Shown here one piece after another: positions 8,133 through 16,140 of a DNA stretch of 64,000 nucleotides. Each line of letters opens with the position of its first letter. Position 1 is the first letter of the stretch. Position numbers and translations under genes: made by a program. Source of the stretch: Streptomyces sp. SID12501 (GTDB lineage: Bacteria; Actinomycetota; Actinomycetes; Streptomycetales; Streptomycetaceae); the NCBI RefSeq assembly GCF_010550245.1, contig NZ_JAAGLU010000005.1, positions 124,001 through 188,000 on the forward strand. The letters run 5' to 3'. Under the pieces are notes generated by a model that made no database searches, was not told the DNA's origin, and was given only the letters and a program-made list of their open reading frames with translations.

Positions 8133-8557
8133 CTCTGCGAACCACTGCCACCAACTCCGACCTCGACTGGCTCCTCGACCGTCTCGTCGACCAGGTTCCG
8201 GGCACCCTGAACGCCATCGTGCTGTCCGACGACGGGCTGGTGGTGAGCCAGTCCAGCAGCATCGCCCGGGTTGACGCGGAACGCCTGGCCGCCATCGCCA
8301 CCGGTCAGCAGAGCCTGGCCCGCGGAGTCGGCGAGGTCTTCGGCGGCGGGGCCGTCCGCCAGGTCATCATCGAGCTCGACGAGCTCTGGCTGTTCGTCAG
8401 CTCGGCCGGCCGGGGCACCCATCTGGCGGTCGTGGCGGACCAGGAGGTCGACGCCGAGGTGATGGCCGTGGCGATGGACACCCTCGTCCAGCAGGTGGGG
8501 CAGCGGCTGGGGACCGAGGTGCGGGTCCAGCGGCTGGAGGGCGGGGGGCGTGAGTGA
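8129..8557 (+). CDS. cvnB: Conservon Roadblock/LC7 protein CvnB
   Basis: A 142-residue Roadblock/LC7 domain protein, the second conservon component. The typical core is seen in DWLLDRLVDQVPG, AIVLSDDGLVVSQSS and the later WLFVSSAGRGTHLAVVAD strand. In MglB-like systems this fold modulates a small Ras-like GTPase, here most likely CvnD. The gene is translationally coupled to cvnA by an ATGA overlap and to cvnC by a GTGA overlap, so the four products are probably made in fixed ratio. It has no signal or membrane segment and is expected on the cytoplasmic face of the complex. Confidence 0.92.
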   Translation: MTLRTTATNSDLDWLLDRLVDQVPGTLNAIVLSDDGLVVSQSSSIARVDAERLAAIATGQQSLARGVGEVFGGGAVRQVIIELDELWLFVSSAGRGTHLAVVADQEVDAEVMAVAMDTLVQQVGQRLGTEVRVQRLEGGGRE

Positions 8558-8943
8558 GTCACTGGGCGGACGCGTCGCCGGACGACGATGAGGCCGAGGA
8601 AAGCCTCGTCAGGCCGTACACGATCACCCATGGCCGTACGGCCTCGGCGCGCGACGACCTCACCCTCATCACGGTGATCGCCACCGTCGCGCGGGACGAA
8701 CGGCACGGCGACCGGGGACTGCAGCCCGAGCACCGGACGATCCTCCGGCAGTGCCGTACGCCGGTGGCCCTCGCGGAGGTCGCCGCCGGGCTGAACCTGC
8801 CCGTGGCGGTGACGAAGATCCTCGTCGGCGATCTCATCGCGCTCGACCGGGTGACGGCCCGGCCGCCGCTCGCGTTCGCGGACGGCCAGGAACCCGACAT
8901 GACTCTTCTTCAGGCGGTGAAGGATGCCCTACTCAGACTCTGA
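8554..8943 (+). CDS. cvnC: Conservon DUF742 protein CvnC
   Basis: A 129-residue DUF742 protein, third in the conservon. The hallmark RPYTITHGRT near residue 22 and a C-terminal winged-helix-like part (LRQCRTPVALAEVAAGLNLPVAVTKILV in outline) are visible. DUF742 proteins occur almost only next to Roadblock and CvnD-type GTPases in actinobacteria; the molecular role is unknown, with a DNA- or partner-binding winged helix being the usual guess. The GTG start overlaps the cvnB stop (GTGA), and the 3' end overlaps cvnD by 20 bases. Confidence 0.9.
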   Translation: MSHWADASPDDDEAEESLVRPYTITHGRTASARDDLTLITVIATVARDERHGDRGLQPEHRTILRQCRTPVALAEVAAGLNLPVAVTKILVGDLIALDRVTARPPLAFADGQEPDMTLLQAVKDALLRL

Positions 8944-9529
8944 CGAACAGACCGGGTCACAGGTGTCCGTGACCGGGACGCCCACCGCGCCCGCCGCGGT
9001 GAAAATACTGATCGCGGGCGGCTTCGGCGTCGGCAAGACCACCATGGTCGGCTCCGTGAGCGAGATCCCGCCCCTGCACACCGAGGAGCAACTGACCGTC
9101 GCGGGGCTGGGCGTGGACGACCTCGACGGGGTCGAGCGGAAGACCACGACGACCGTGGCGCTGGACTTCGGCCGGATCACGGTGAACAGCCAGCTCGTCC
9201 TCTATCTGTTCGGCACGCCGGGCCAGGAACGTTTCTGGTTCATGTGGAACGACCTGGTGCACGGGGCGCTCGGCGCGGTCGTCCTCGCGGACACCCGGCG
9301 GCTGGAGAGCAGTTTCGCGTCGATCGACTTCTTCGAGAGCCGTGGCGTTCCGTTCGTGGTCGGCGTCAACTGCTTCCACGGGCTGCGGGACCGCACCGTG
9401 GACGAGGTACGGGACGCGCTCGACCTCGACCCGAACGTCCCGGTCGTCATGGGCGACCTCCGGACACGGCTGGACAGCCGGGACGTGCTGGTGGCCCTGG
9501 TCAACCGGCTGATGGCGGGCAGTAACTGA
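8924..9529 (+). CDS. cvnD: Conservon small GTPase CvnD
   Basis: A 201-residue Ras-like/MglA-like GTP-binding protein, the last conservon gene. The P-loop reads GGFGVGKTTMVGS near residue 32. The G3-like region is LYLFGTPGQERFWFMW, and VGVNCF replaces the canonical NKxD, a known feature of this family. It probably switches between GDP and GTP forms under control of CvnB and the CvnA membrane complex. No cvnE-type cytochrome P450 follows, so this is the four-gene form. A strong hairpin 15 bases after the stop ends the operon. Confidence 0.93.
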   Translation: MPYSDSDEQTGSQVSVTGTPTAPAAVKILIAGGFGVGKTTMVGSVSEIPPLHTEEQLTVAGLGVDDLDGVERKTTTTVALDFGRITVNSQLVLYLFGTPGQERFWFMWNDLVHGALGAVVLADTRRLESSFASIDFFESRGVPFVVGVNCFHGLRDRTVDEVRDALDLDPNVPVVMGDLRTRLDSRDVLVALVNRLMAGSN

Positions 9530-9543
9530 CATGACGAGGTGAT

Positions 9544-9585
9544 CAGGGTGAGGCCCGGTGGCAGCTGTCACCGGGCCTCACCCTG
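9544..9585. terminator. Perfect 17-bp bidirectional terminator hairpin
   Basis: Arms 9544-9560 and 9569-9585 (CAGGGTGAGGCCCGGTG and exact complement) enclose an 8-nt loop. It lies between the converging ends of cvnD and the S37 peptidase and can serve both. Confidence 0.85.
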
Positions 9586-9612
9586 GATCAACGCCCGTAC
9601 TCTCCACGGCCG

Positions 9613-11085
9613 TTACGGCCGCAGGGCGGGCTCCCGCTCGATGTTGCGCTTGTCGAGCCTGGCGTCGTACGTCGCCAGCGGCCTGGCCACCGACGGGTTG
9701 GACCGGACGGCGGTCGAGGCGACGCCGGCCCACTCCAGGATGCGGGCCGTGGCGAGCGCCTTCTGCTCGGGGACCAGACCCGCGACGTTGGCGCCGTGGT
9801 TCAGGCCGGGGGCGGCGAAGACGTACGAGTCCTTCGCGCCCTTGCCGAGGCGGAACCGCTCGGCGCCCCACGGGTCGTTCTGCCCGTACACGAACAGCAT
9901 GTGCTGGGCACGGCTCCTGACCCAGTTGTCGACGTCACGCATCGCCCGCGGCTGGAACTTCATCGAGATGTCCCGGGGGACGAAGTTGCGCGGCGGCTGG
10001 TAGCCGTAGCGGATGTACGTCTTCTCGATGTGCGGGAACTTGATGGTGGGCGCGCCGAGTTGGGTGCCCGCCTGGTAGTAGTACGGCGTGTACGGCTCCA
10101 GGCCCTGGTCGGTGTAGAAGGAGAACCCGGAGATCGTGTCGATCGAGGTCCAGATGTCGTCGTCGGTCGCGTTCTTCGCGTCCGCCGGGATGGACTCGCA
10201 GTCGGCGAGCAGGCTGTACTGCCAGAAGCCCCAGACGTAGTCGAGGACGACGGCCTCGTACGCGCGGTCAAGGCTGCCGATGGTGTCGAAGGTGAAGCCC
10301 TCGGCTGCGGCGACCTCCGCGTACTTCTTCTCCAGCGGCTCCCGGCGGACGAGCGCCTCGCGCTGTACGGCGTTCAGCCGGTGGCGGCACTCCTTGGTGC
10401 CGACGCCCGCGAAGAACCGGTCGTACGCCGAGTCCTCCTTGTTCACCACGTCGTTGGGGGCGACGTACGCGACGACGCCGTCCATGTCGCTCGGGTAGAA
10501 GCGCTCGTAGTACGTGGCGGTCATGCCGCCCTTCGAACCGCCCGTGGACAGCCACTTCTTGGCGTAGATCTTCTTCAGCGCCGTGAAGACGCGGTGCTGG
10601 TCACTGGCCGCCTGCCAGATGTCCAGCTTGGACCAGTCGGCCGGGTCGGGCCGGGACGGCGTGAAGAAGCGGTACTCCAGGGAGACCTGGTTGCCGTCGA
10701 CGATCCGCGTCGGCTCACTGCGACTGGGGTTCGTGTTGACGAAGTACCCGCTGGTGAAGAAGACCGTCGGGCGCGCGACGTCCTTGTGCAGGACGGTGAT
10801 GCGCTGCTGGAACGTGCCCTCGGACGGGTGCCGGTGGTCGATCGGCTGGGTGTAGTCGAGCACGAAGTACCGGTAGCCGGTGTACGGCTTCTCCTGGATC
10901 AGGCTCATGCCCGGGATCGCGAGGAGCTGGTCCTTGATGTCCGAACCGGCGGTGCTGGTACTGCTGCTGGTACTGCTCTTGGTGCCGGATATGGCTTCCG
11001 GCTGAGCGGCGGTCGCCGCTCCCGCCGTACTCACCGTGCCGATGAGCACGGCCAGCGCGAGCAGCCATCGGAGCGCCTTGCGCAT
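9613..11085 (-). CDS. Secreted S37-family prolyl tri/tetrapeptidyl aminopeptidase
   Basis: A 490-residue secreted serine peptidase of MEROPS family S37, the family of Streptomyces PS-10/Ptp aminopeptidases that remove tri- and tetrapeptides ending in proline from extracellular peptides. The Sec signal peptide MRKALRWLLALAVLIGTVSTAGA is clear, followed by a Ser/Thr-rich spacer. The nucleophile elbow is STGGSKGGM (Ser about 184). The Asp lies in YGQNDPWGAE and the His in LNHGANV near the C-terminus. The conserved YVAPNDVVNKEDSAYDRFF stretch is family-specific. ATG 11085 is chosen over the upstream ORF start because GGGGAGGG sits seven bases before it and the signal peptide then starts properly. 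Confidence 0.88.
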   Translation of the reverse strand: MRKALRWLLALAVLIGTVSTAGAATAAQPEAISGTKSSTSSSTSTAGSDIKDQLLAIPGMSLIQEKPYTGYRYFVLDYTQPIDHRHPSEGTFQQRITVLHKDVARPTVFFTSGYFVNTNPSRSEPTRIVDGNQVSLEYRFFTPSRPDPADWSKLDIWQAASDQHRVFTALKKIYAKKWLSTGGSKGGMTATYYERFYPSDMDGVVAYVAPNDVVNKEDSAYDRFFAGVGTKECRHRLNAVQREALVRREPLEKKYAEVAAAEGFTFDTIGSLDRAYEAVVLDYVWGFWQYSLLADCESIPADAKNATDDDIWTSIDTISGFSFYTDQGLEPYTPYYYQAGTQLGAPTIKFPHIEKTYIRYGYQPPRNFVPRDISMKFQPRAMRDVDNWVRSRAQHMLFVYGQNDPWGAERFRLGKGAKDSYVFAAPGLNHGANVAGLVPEQKALATARILEWAGVASTAVRSNPSVARPLATYDARLDKRNIEREPALRP

Positions 11086-11108
11086 GCACCCTCCCCTATG
11101 AAGCATCT

Positions 11109-11144
11109 GTGCGCCGGAAGCTATCGGAGCAACTTCCGGCGCAC
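11109..11144. terminator. 12-bp perfect hairpin upstream of S37 gene
   Basis: GTGCGCCGGAAG (11109-11120) and its exact complement (11133-11144) enclose a 12-nt loop. On the minus strand it lies after the 11204-11608 gene and 24 bases before the peptidase start, so it likely terminates the upstream gene. Confidence 0.6.
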
Positions 11145-11203
11145 CAGGGGACATAGGGAAACCCCTCGGGCGAGGGCTCGGTAAATAGGGTCCGGGACGG
11201 GGC

Positions 11204-11608
11204 TCAGCACCGAATCCAGCCGGAACTGACCGATCCCCGCCCGACCGCGCCCTCGATCCACACCTGCCGTCGACCCGCGTGCACGGTCACCGGGCCGGCC
11301 CGTTTCGAGAACAGTCCTTCGTCGACGACCGGCCGCCCGCCCCGCGCCCGTACGCTCACCGACATCCACTGGCGGGCACCCGGGCGCTTGGGCACGGTCA
11401 CCGCGCAGACGTAGCCGCTGCGCCGGTAGATGCGCACCTCGCCGGTGGAGAAGGTCAGCGTCCGCGCCTTACGGCCGGAGCACGCGGAGGCCGCCGACGT
11501 CGCCGCGGCTGCTTCGGCCGTACCGGGACTCACGAGGGAGAGCATCCCGGACGCGGTCAGCACGGCCAGCCCGAGCGCCAACCGCCGCCGTACCGAACCA
11601 CCACTCAC
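11204..11608 (-). CDS. Small secreted protein of unknown function
   Basis: A 134-residue protein with a Sec signal peptide (RRRLALGLAVLTASGMLSLVSPGTAEA) and a mature part of about 100 residues. The mature part is basic and beta-rich, with three cysteines (SACSG, GYVCAV and the terminal WIRC). The alternating pattern RTLTFSTGEVRIYRRSGYVCAVTV and the WMSVSVRARGG strand suggest a small SH3-like or beta-sandwich fold, but no family is recognised. The GTG start has a GGAGGGGG tract upstream. It is flanked on both sides by hairpins and so seems to be transcribed alone. Confidence 0.6.
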   Translation of the reverse strand: MSGGSVRRRLALGLAVLTASGMLSLVSPGTAEAAAATSAASACSGRKARTLTFSTGEVRIYRRSGYVCAVTVPKRPGARQWMSVSVRARGGRPVVDEGLFSKRAGPVTVHAGRRQVWIEGAVGRGSVSSGWIRC

Positions 11609-11645
11609 CGTGTCCCCCTCCGGCCACCGCCGCCCATGACTCTAA

Positions 11646-11677
11646 CCGTGCGTCCGTACTGATGTACGGACGCACGG
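11646..11677. terminator. 14-bp perfect hairpin after ABC exporter gene
   Basis: CCGTGCGTCCGTAC (11646-11659) and its exact complement (11664-11677) flank a TGAT loop. On the minus strand it follows the ABC exporter stop by about 45 bases. Confidence 0.75.
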
Positions 11678-11720
11678 CACCTGTCGAACGGTTGCGCCAG
11701 CCGCAAGACCCACTGGCCGG

Positions 11721-14700
11721 TCAGCGGGACGAGGTGACCGGCTCCTCCTGCTCCGGTGCGCCCACGAAGGTCCGCCACAGTTCGGCGTACTGGCCGTCCA
11801 GGGCGAGCAGTTCCTCGTGGGTGCCGTCCTCCGCGACGCGGCCGTGATCCATGAGGACGACCCGGTCGGCGCGGGCGGCGGTGGTCAGCCGGTGGGCGAC
11901 CACCAAGGTCGTACGGCGGCCCGCCAGGCGGTCCGTGGCCTGGTTGACCTGGGCCTCCGTGGCCAGGTCCAGGGCGGCGGTCGCCTCGTCGAGGAGCAGG
12001 ATGTCCGGGTCGACCAGCTCGGCGCGGGCCAGCGCGATCAGCTGGCGCTGCCCCGCCGAGAGGTTGCGTCCGCGCTCGGCGACCTCGTGCAGGTAGCCGC
12101 TCTCCAGCGTGGCGATCATGTCGTGCGCCCCGACCGCCCGGGCCGCCGCCTCCACCTGGGCGTCGGTGGCGTCCGGCCGCCCGTACGCGATGGCGTCCCG
12201 CACGGTCCCCTGGAACAGGTACGCCTCCTGCGGCACGACCCCGAGGCGATGCCGGTACGAGGTGATGTCGAGGTCGCGCAGATCGGTGCCGTCGACGGTG
12301 ACACGGCCGCCGGTCGGGTCGTAGAAGCGGGCGACCAGCTTCACGAGCGTCGACTTGCCGGCGCCCGTCTCCCCGACGAAGGCGACGGTCTGCCCAGCCG
12401 GAATCGTCAACTGGACGCCGCTGAGGGCCTCTTCGGCGTCATCGCCGGACCCGTACGCGAAGTCCACGCCCTCGAAGGCGATGTCGCCGCGCAGGGAGAG
12501 CACGTCCAGCGGCTCCTCGGCGGCCTCCGTCGAGGTCCGCTCCTGGAGGAGTTCCTGGATGCGGCCAAGCGAGACCGTCGCCTGCTGGTACCCGTCGAAG
12601 ACCTGCGAGAGCTGCTGCACGGGCGCGAAGAACAGGTCGATGTAGAGGAGGTAGGCGACCAGCGCGCCGGTCGTCAGCGTCCCGTTGTCGATCCGCCCCG
12701 CCCCCACGACCAGCACCGCCGCACCCGCGACCGAGGCCAGCAGCTGTACGAAGGGGAAGTACACGGAGATCAGCCACTGCCCCCGGACGCGCGCCTGACG
12801 GTAACTGTCACTGCCCTCCGCGAACCGCTTCGCGCCTGCCCGCTCGCCCCGGAAGGCCTGCACGATCCGCAGCCCGGCCACCGACTCCTGGAGGTCGGCG
12901 TTGACCACGGACACGCGCTCACGGGCGAGTTCGTAGGCCTTGACGCTGGCCCGGCGGAAGTAGAACGTGCCGACGACCAGCACCGGGATGGTGACGAACA
13001 CGACGAGGGCGAGCTGTACGTCGATCACCACCAGGGCGACCATGATGCCGAAGAAGGTGACGACGGCGACGAAGGCGGTGACCAGCCCTGTCTGCAGGAA
13101 CGTGGAGAGGGCGTCGACGTCGGTCGTCATCCTCGTCATGATCCGCCCGGTCAACTCCCGTTCGTAGTAGTCGAGTCCGAGGCGTTGCAGCTGGGCGAAG
13201 ATCTTCAACCGGAGTGCGTACAGGACGCGTTCGCCCGTACGGCCGGTCATCCGCATCTCGCCGATCTGCGCCGCCCACTGGACCGCGACGGACACCAGGG
13301 CGAGCGCGGCGGCCACCCACACCGCGCCGAGGGCGAGTCGGGAGACACCCGAGTCGATGCCGTGCCGGATCAGGATCGGCAGGAGCAGCCCCATCCCGGC
13401 GTCCACGGCGACGAGCCCGAGGCTCACCAGCAGGGGCGTACCGAAGCCGCGCAGCAGCCGCTTCAGCCCGTACGACTCCTCGGGCGTGACCGCGCGTGCC
13501 TCGTCGATGGCCGGGAGGTCGGCGGCCGGGGGCAACGCCTCGACCTGGGCGAGGAGTTCGGGCGTGGCCGGCATCCCGGCGAACGCGGTGTCCTTGGGCT
13601 CGCGGTCACCGTTCCACAGCCTGGGCGTGACCCCGCGCTCGGCGTCGAACTCGGCGTCCAGCTCGTCCCGTACGGAGGTGTCCTCGGGCGGAACGGAGGA
13701 GGGCAGGGCGCGGCCGGGCGAGACGCCGCCCAGCTCGTCGGGGTCGGTCAACAGCCGCCGGTACAGGGCGGAACGGGCCTGGAGTTCGTCGTGGGTGCCG
13801 AGGTCGGCGAGGCGTCCGTCGTCGAGGACGGCGATGCGGTCGGCGAGGCCGAGGGTGGAGCGGCGGTGGGCGATGAGGAGGGTCGTCCGGCCCTCCATGA
13901 CGTGCTTCAACGCCTCGTGGATCTCGTGCTCGACGCGGGCGTCCACGGCGGAGGTGGCGTCGTCGAGGACGAGAAGTCGGGGGTCGGTGAGGATGGCGCG
14001 GGCGAGTGCGACGCGCTGCCGCTGGCCGCCGGAGAGGGTGAGGCCGTGCTCGCCGACCTTGGTGTCGTAGCCGTGGGGCAGCTCGGCGATGAAACGGTCC
14101 GCCTGGGCGGCGCGCGCGGCGACCAGGATCTGTTCCTCGGTCGCGTCCGGACGGCCGTACGCGATGTTGTTGCGGACGGTGTCCGAGAAGAGGAACGAGT
14201 CCTCGGGGACGAGCCCGATCGCGGACCGCAGCGAGTCGAGGCTCAGCTCGCGGACGTCGTGCCCGCCGATGAGGACCGCGCCGCGCGTCACGTCGTAGAA
14301 GCGCGGCAGGAGGAGGGAGACGGTCGACTTGCCGGAGCCGGAGGAGCCGACGACGGCGAGGGTCTCGCCGGGCCGGATCTCGAAGCTGAGCCCGGAGAGT
14401 ACGGGCCGGTCGTCGTCGTACCCGAACGACACGTCGTCGAACTCGACGGTGGCGGGGGCGTCGGCGGGCAGGTCCTTGTCCCCGTCGGTCAACGACGGCC
14501 GGGTGTCGATGAGTTCGAGGACGCGCTCGGTACCGGCCCGTGCCTGCTGCCCGACCGTCAGCACCATGGCGAGCATGCGCACGGGCCCGACGAGCTGGGC
14601 GAGATAGGTGGAGAAGGCGACGAACGTACCGAGCGTGATGTGCCCGCCCACAGCCAGCCACCCGCCCACCGCGAGCATGGCGACCTGCCCGAGCACGGGC

Positions 14701-15536
14701 ACGGCCTGCAGGGCCGGCGTGTAGACGGAGTTGAACCGGATGGTCCGCAGCCGCCCCGCGAAGAGCCGCCGCCCGACCTCCCTGAGCTTCCCGGTCTCCT
14801 GGTCCTCCTGCCCGAACCCCTTCACCACGCGTACGCCGGTCACGGCGCCGTCCACGACACCGGCGACGGCGGCGGCCTGGGCCTGCGCGTACCAGGTGGC
14901 TGGGTGGAGCTTCGTACGGCTGCGCTTGGCGACGATCCAGAGGGCGGGGGCGACGGCGAGGGCGACCAGGGTGAGCGGGAGCGACAGCCAGGCCATGATC
15001 GCGAGGGAGATCACGAAGAGCAGCACGTTCCCGAGGGTCATCGGGAGCATGTAGAAGAGGCTCTGGATCAGCTGGAGGTCGCTGGTGGCCCGCCCGACGA
15101 TCTGCCCGGTCGACAGCTCGTCCTGGCGGCGCCCGTCGAGCCGGGTGATCGTCTCGAACATCTCCGTCCGCAGGTCGTACTGGACGTCGAGGGCGAGCCG
15201 GCCGCCGTAGTAGCGGCGGACGTAGGTGAAGACGTAGACGAGGACGGCGGAGACGACGAGCGCGCCCGCCCAGGGGGCCACGGAGCGGCTCTTGGCACCG
15301 ATGACGTCGTCGATGATCACCTTGGTGATCAGCGGGACCAGCGCCATGAGGGCCATACCGCCGAGGGAGGCGCCCAGGGACAGCACGACGTCCTTCGGAT
15401 ACCGCCAGGCGTATCCGACCAGCCGCCGCGCCCATCCCGGTTCAGGTACAGGTACAGGTACCGATGCCGACACCTGTGCCGGTTCCGGCACCTGTTCCGG
15501 TTCGTGTCCTGGCTTCCGCCCCCGCTGCTCTGCCAC
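11721..15536 (-). CDS. Fused double ABC exporter (two TMD-NBD halves in one chain)
   Basis: A 1271-residue protein with two complete MsbA/LmrA-like halves, each six transmembrane helices plus an ATPase domain. The first NBD has Walker A VVGSSGSGKS (about residue 400), signature LSGGQRQR and Walker B LLVLDDATSAVD. The second has VGETGAGKS (about 1055), LSAGQRQL and ILLLDEATAALD. The first Walker B has Asp instead of the catalytic Glu (DDATS), so one ATP site may be degenerate, as in many heterodimeric exporters. Streptomyces usually encodes such halves as two genes; here they are fused. The substrate is unknown (lipid, peptide or drug). GTG 15536 with GGAAGG upstream is preferred to 15590. Confidence 0.88.
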   Translation of the reverse strand: MAEQRGRKPGHEPEQVPEPAQVSASVPVPVPEPGWARRLVGYAWRYPKDVVLSLGASLGGMALMALVPLITKVIIDDVIGAKSRSVAPWAGALVVSAVLVYVFTYVRRYYGGRLALDVQYDLRTEMFETITRLDGRRQDELSTGQIVGRATSDLQLIQSLFYMLPMTLGNVLLFVISLAIMAWLSLPLTLVALAVAPALWIVAKRSRTKLHPATWYAQAQAAAVAGVVDGAVTGVRVVKGFGQEDQETGKLREVGRRLFAGRLRTIRFNSVYTPALQAVPVLGQVAMLAVGGWLAVGGHITLGTFVAFSTYLAQLVGPVRMLAMVLTVGQQARAGTERVLELIDTRPSLTDGDKDLPADAPATVEFDDVSFGYDDDRPVLSGLSFEIRPGETLAVVGSSGSGKSTVSLLLPRFYDVTRGAVLIGGHDVRELSLDSLRSAIGLVPEDSFLFSDTVRNNIAYGRPDATEEQILVAARAAQADRFIAELPHGYDTKVGEHGLTLSGGQRQRVALARAILTDPRLLVLDDATSAVDARVEHEIHEALKHVMEGRTTLLIAHRRSTLGLADRIAVLDDGRLADLGTHDELQARSALYRRLLTDPDELGGVSPGRALPSSVPPEDTSVRDELDAEFDAERGVTPRLWNGDREPKDTAFAGMPATPELLAQVEALPPAADLPAIDEARAVTPEESYGLKRLLRGFGTPLLVSLGLVAVDAGMGLLLPILIRHGIDSGVSRLALGAVWVAAALALVSVAVQWAAQIGEMRMTGRTGERVLYALRLKIFAQLQRLGLDYYERELTGRIMTRMTTDVDALSTFLQTGLVTAFVAVVTFFGIMVALVVIDVQLALVVFVTIPVLVVGTFYFRRASVKAYELARERVSVVNADLQESVAGLRIVQAFRGERAGAKRFAEGSDSYRQARVRGQWLISVYFPFVQLLASVAGAAVLVVGAGRIDNGTLTTGALVAYLLYIDLFFAPVQQLSQVFDGYQQATVSLGRIQELLQERTSTEAAEEPLDVLSLRGDIAFEGVDFAYGSGDDAEEALSGVQLTIPAGQTVAFVGETGAGKSTLVKLVARFYDPTGGRVTVDGTDLRDLDITSYRHRLGVVPQEAYLFQGTVRDAIAYGRPDATDAQVEAAARAVGAHDMIATLESGYLHEVAERGRNLSAGQRQLIALARAELVDPDILLLDEATAALDLATEAQVNQATDRLAGRRTTLVVAHRLTTAARADRVVLMDHGRVAEDGTHEELLALDGQYAELWRTFVGAPEQEEPVTSSR

Positions 15537-15685
15537 TCCGGCGCCTTCCGTAGATCCGCGATTCCGCACTCCGCCGGTAAGCACCAACACGAGCGGAAGG
15601 GGATTTCATCCCTCCGCAACAAAACCCGGGCCACCCCCGGAACCCGTCCTTGGCAGCGAGTACTGTCACCTGCCAGGATCAGGCC

Positions 15686-15901
15686 GTGATCAACCTGTCG
15701 AAGATCGCGAGGCAGGCAGACGCCTTCCTCGACCTGATGGGCGTGGTGGTCGGCTCGCTGCTGCTGGTGATGGGCCTCCAGACCTACCGCGACGGCGGAT
15801 CCGTGGGCTGGCTCATAGCCGGATCAGCACTGTTCCTGATCAACCTCTGGGTAGCCGGGCGTCGATTCGTCCGGCGCAGGAGGCCGGTTTCGCCGCAGTA
15901 G
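15686..15901 (+). CDS. Small two-helix membrane protein
   Basis: A 71-residue protein with two predicted membrane helices: LMGVVVGSLLLVMGL and SVGWLIAGSALFLINLWV. It ends in a positively charged RRFVRRRRP tail that should stay cytoplasmic. The GTG 15686 start has AGGATCAGG upstream. No family or function is recognised; it is divergent from the ABC exporter and shares a 150-bp promoter region with it. Confidence 0.55.
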   Translation: MINLSKIARQADAFLDLMGVVVGSLLLVMGLQTYRDGGSVGWLIAGSALFLINLWVAGRRFVRRRRPVSPQ

Positions 15902-15983
15902 TGGCGCACCGGACGGGATACAGGCCGACCGGGCCGACGGGACCGGCAGTCACCGAGCACCGGCCACGCCCGAGCGCCACTAT

Positions 15984-16041
15984 GCGCGGGGTGGAACGTC
16001 CGGGGCGGGGCACAGCCTGCCCCGGACGTCCCACCCCGCGC
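15984..16041. terminator. 23-bp near-perfect hairpin between convergent genes
   Basis: Arms 15984-16006 and 16019-16041 pair over 23 positions with one mismatch and a 12-nt loop. It lies between the small membrane protein and the esterase, which converge, and is the strongest terminator in the window. Confidence 0.85.
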
Positions 16042-16079
16042 CCCCGCTGCCCCGCACCCCCGCAGGGACCCGTCAGGCC

Positions 16080-16115
16080 GCGATCACCTCCGCGATCACC
16101 TCCGTGATCACCTCC
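16080..16115. repeat. Three 12-bp tandem repeats containing the 16S anti-SD sequence
   Basis: Three units, two GCGATCACCTCC and one GTGATCACCTCC, lie head to tail just after the esterase stop. Each contains GATCACCTCC, identical to the 3' tail of bacterial 16S rRNA; the minus strand therefore carries three perfect 10-nt Shine-Dalgarno sequences with no start codon after them. Confidence 0.85.
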
Positions 16116-16140
16116 ATGTTCCGGCAAGCCGTACTCGGGG

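Noticed and set aside
5616..9529. Conservon as a novel system
   Set aside because: cvnABCD is a known and repeated Streptomyces arrangement; reported as annotation only.
11817..15689. 1290-codon plus-strand ORF antisense to the ABC exporter
   Set aside because: It mirrors the high GC3 of the real gene, has implausible Gly/Arg/Asp-rich composition and no domain; the minus-strand frame has complete ABC motifs.
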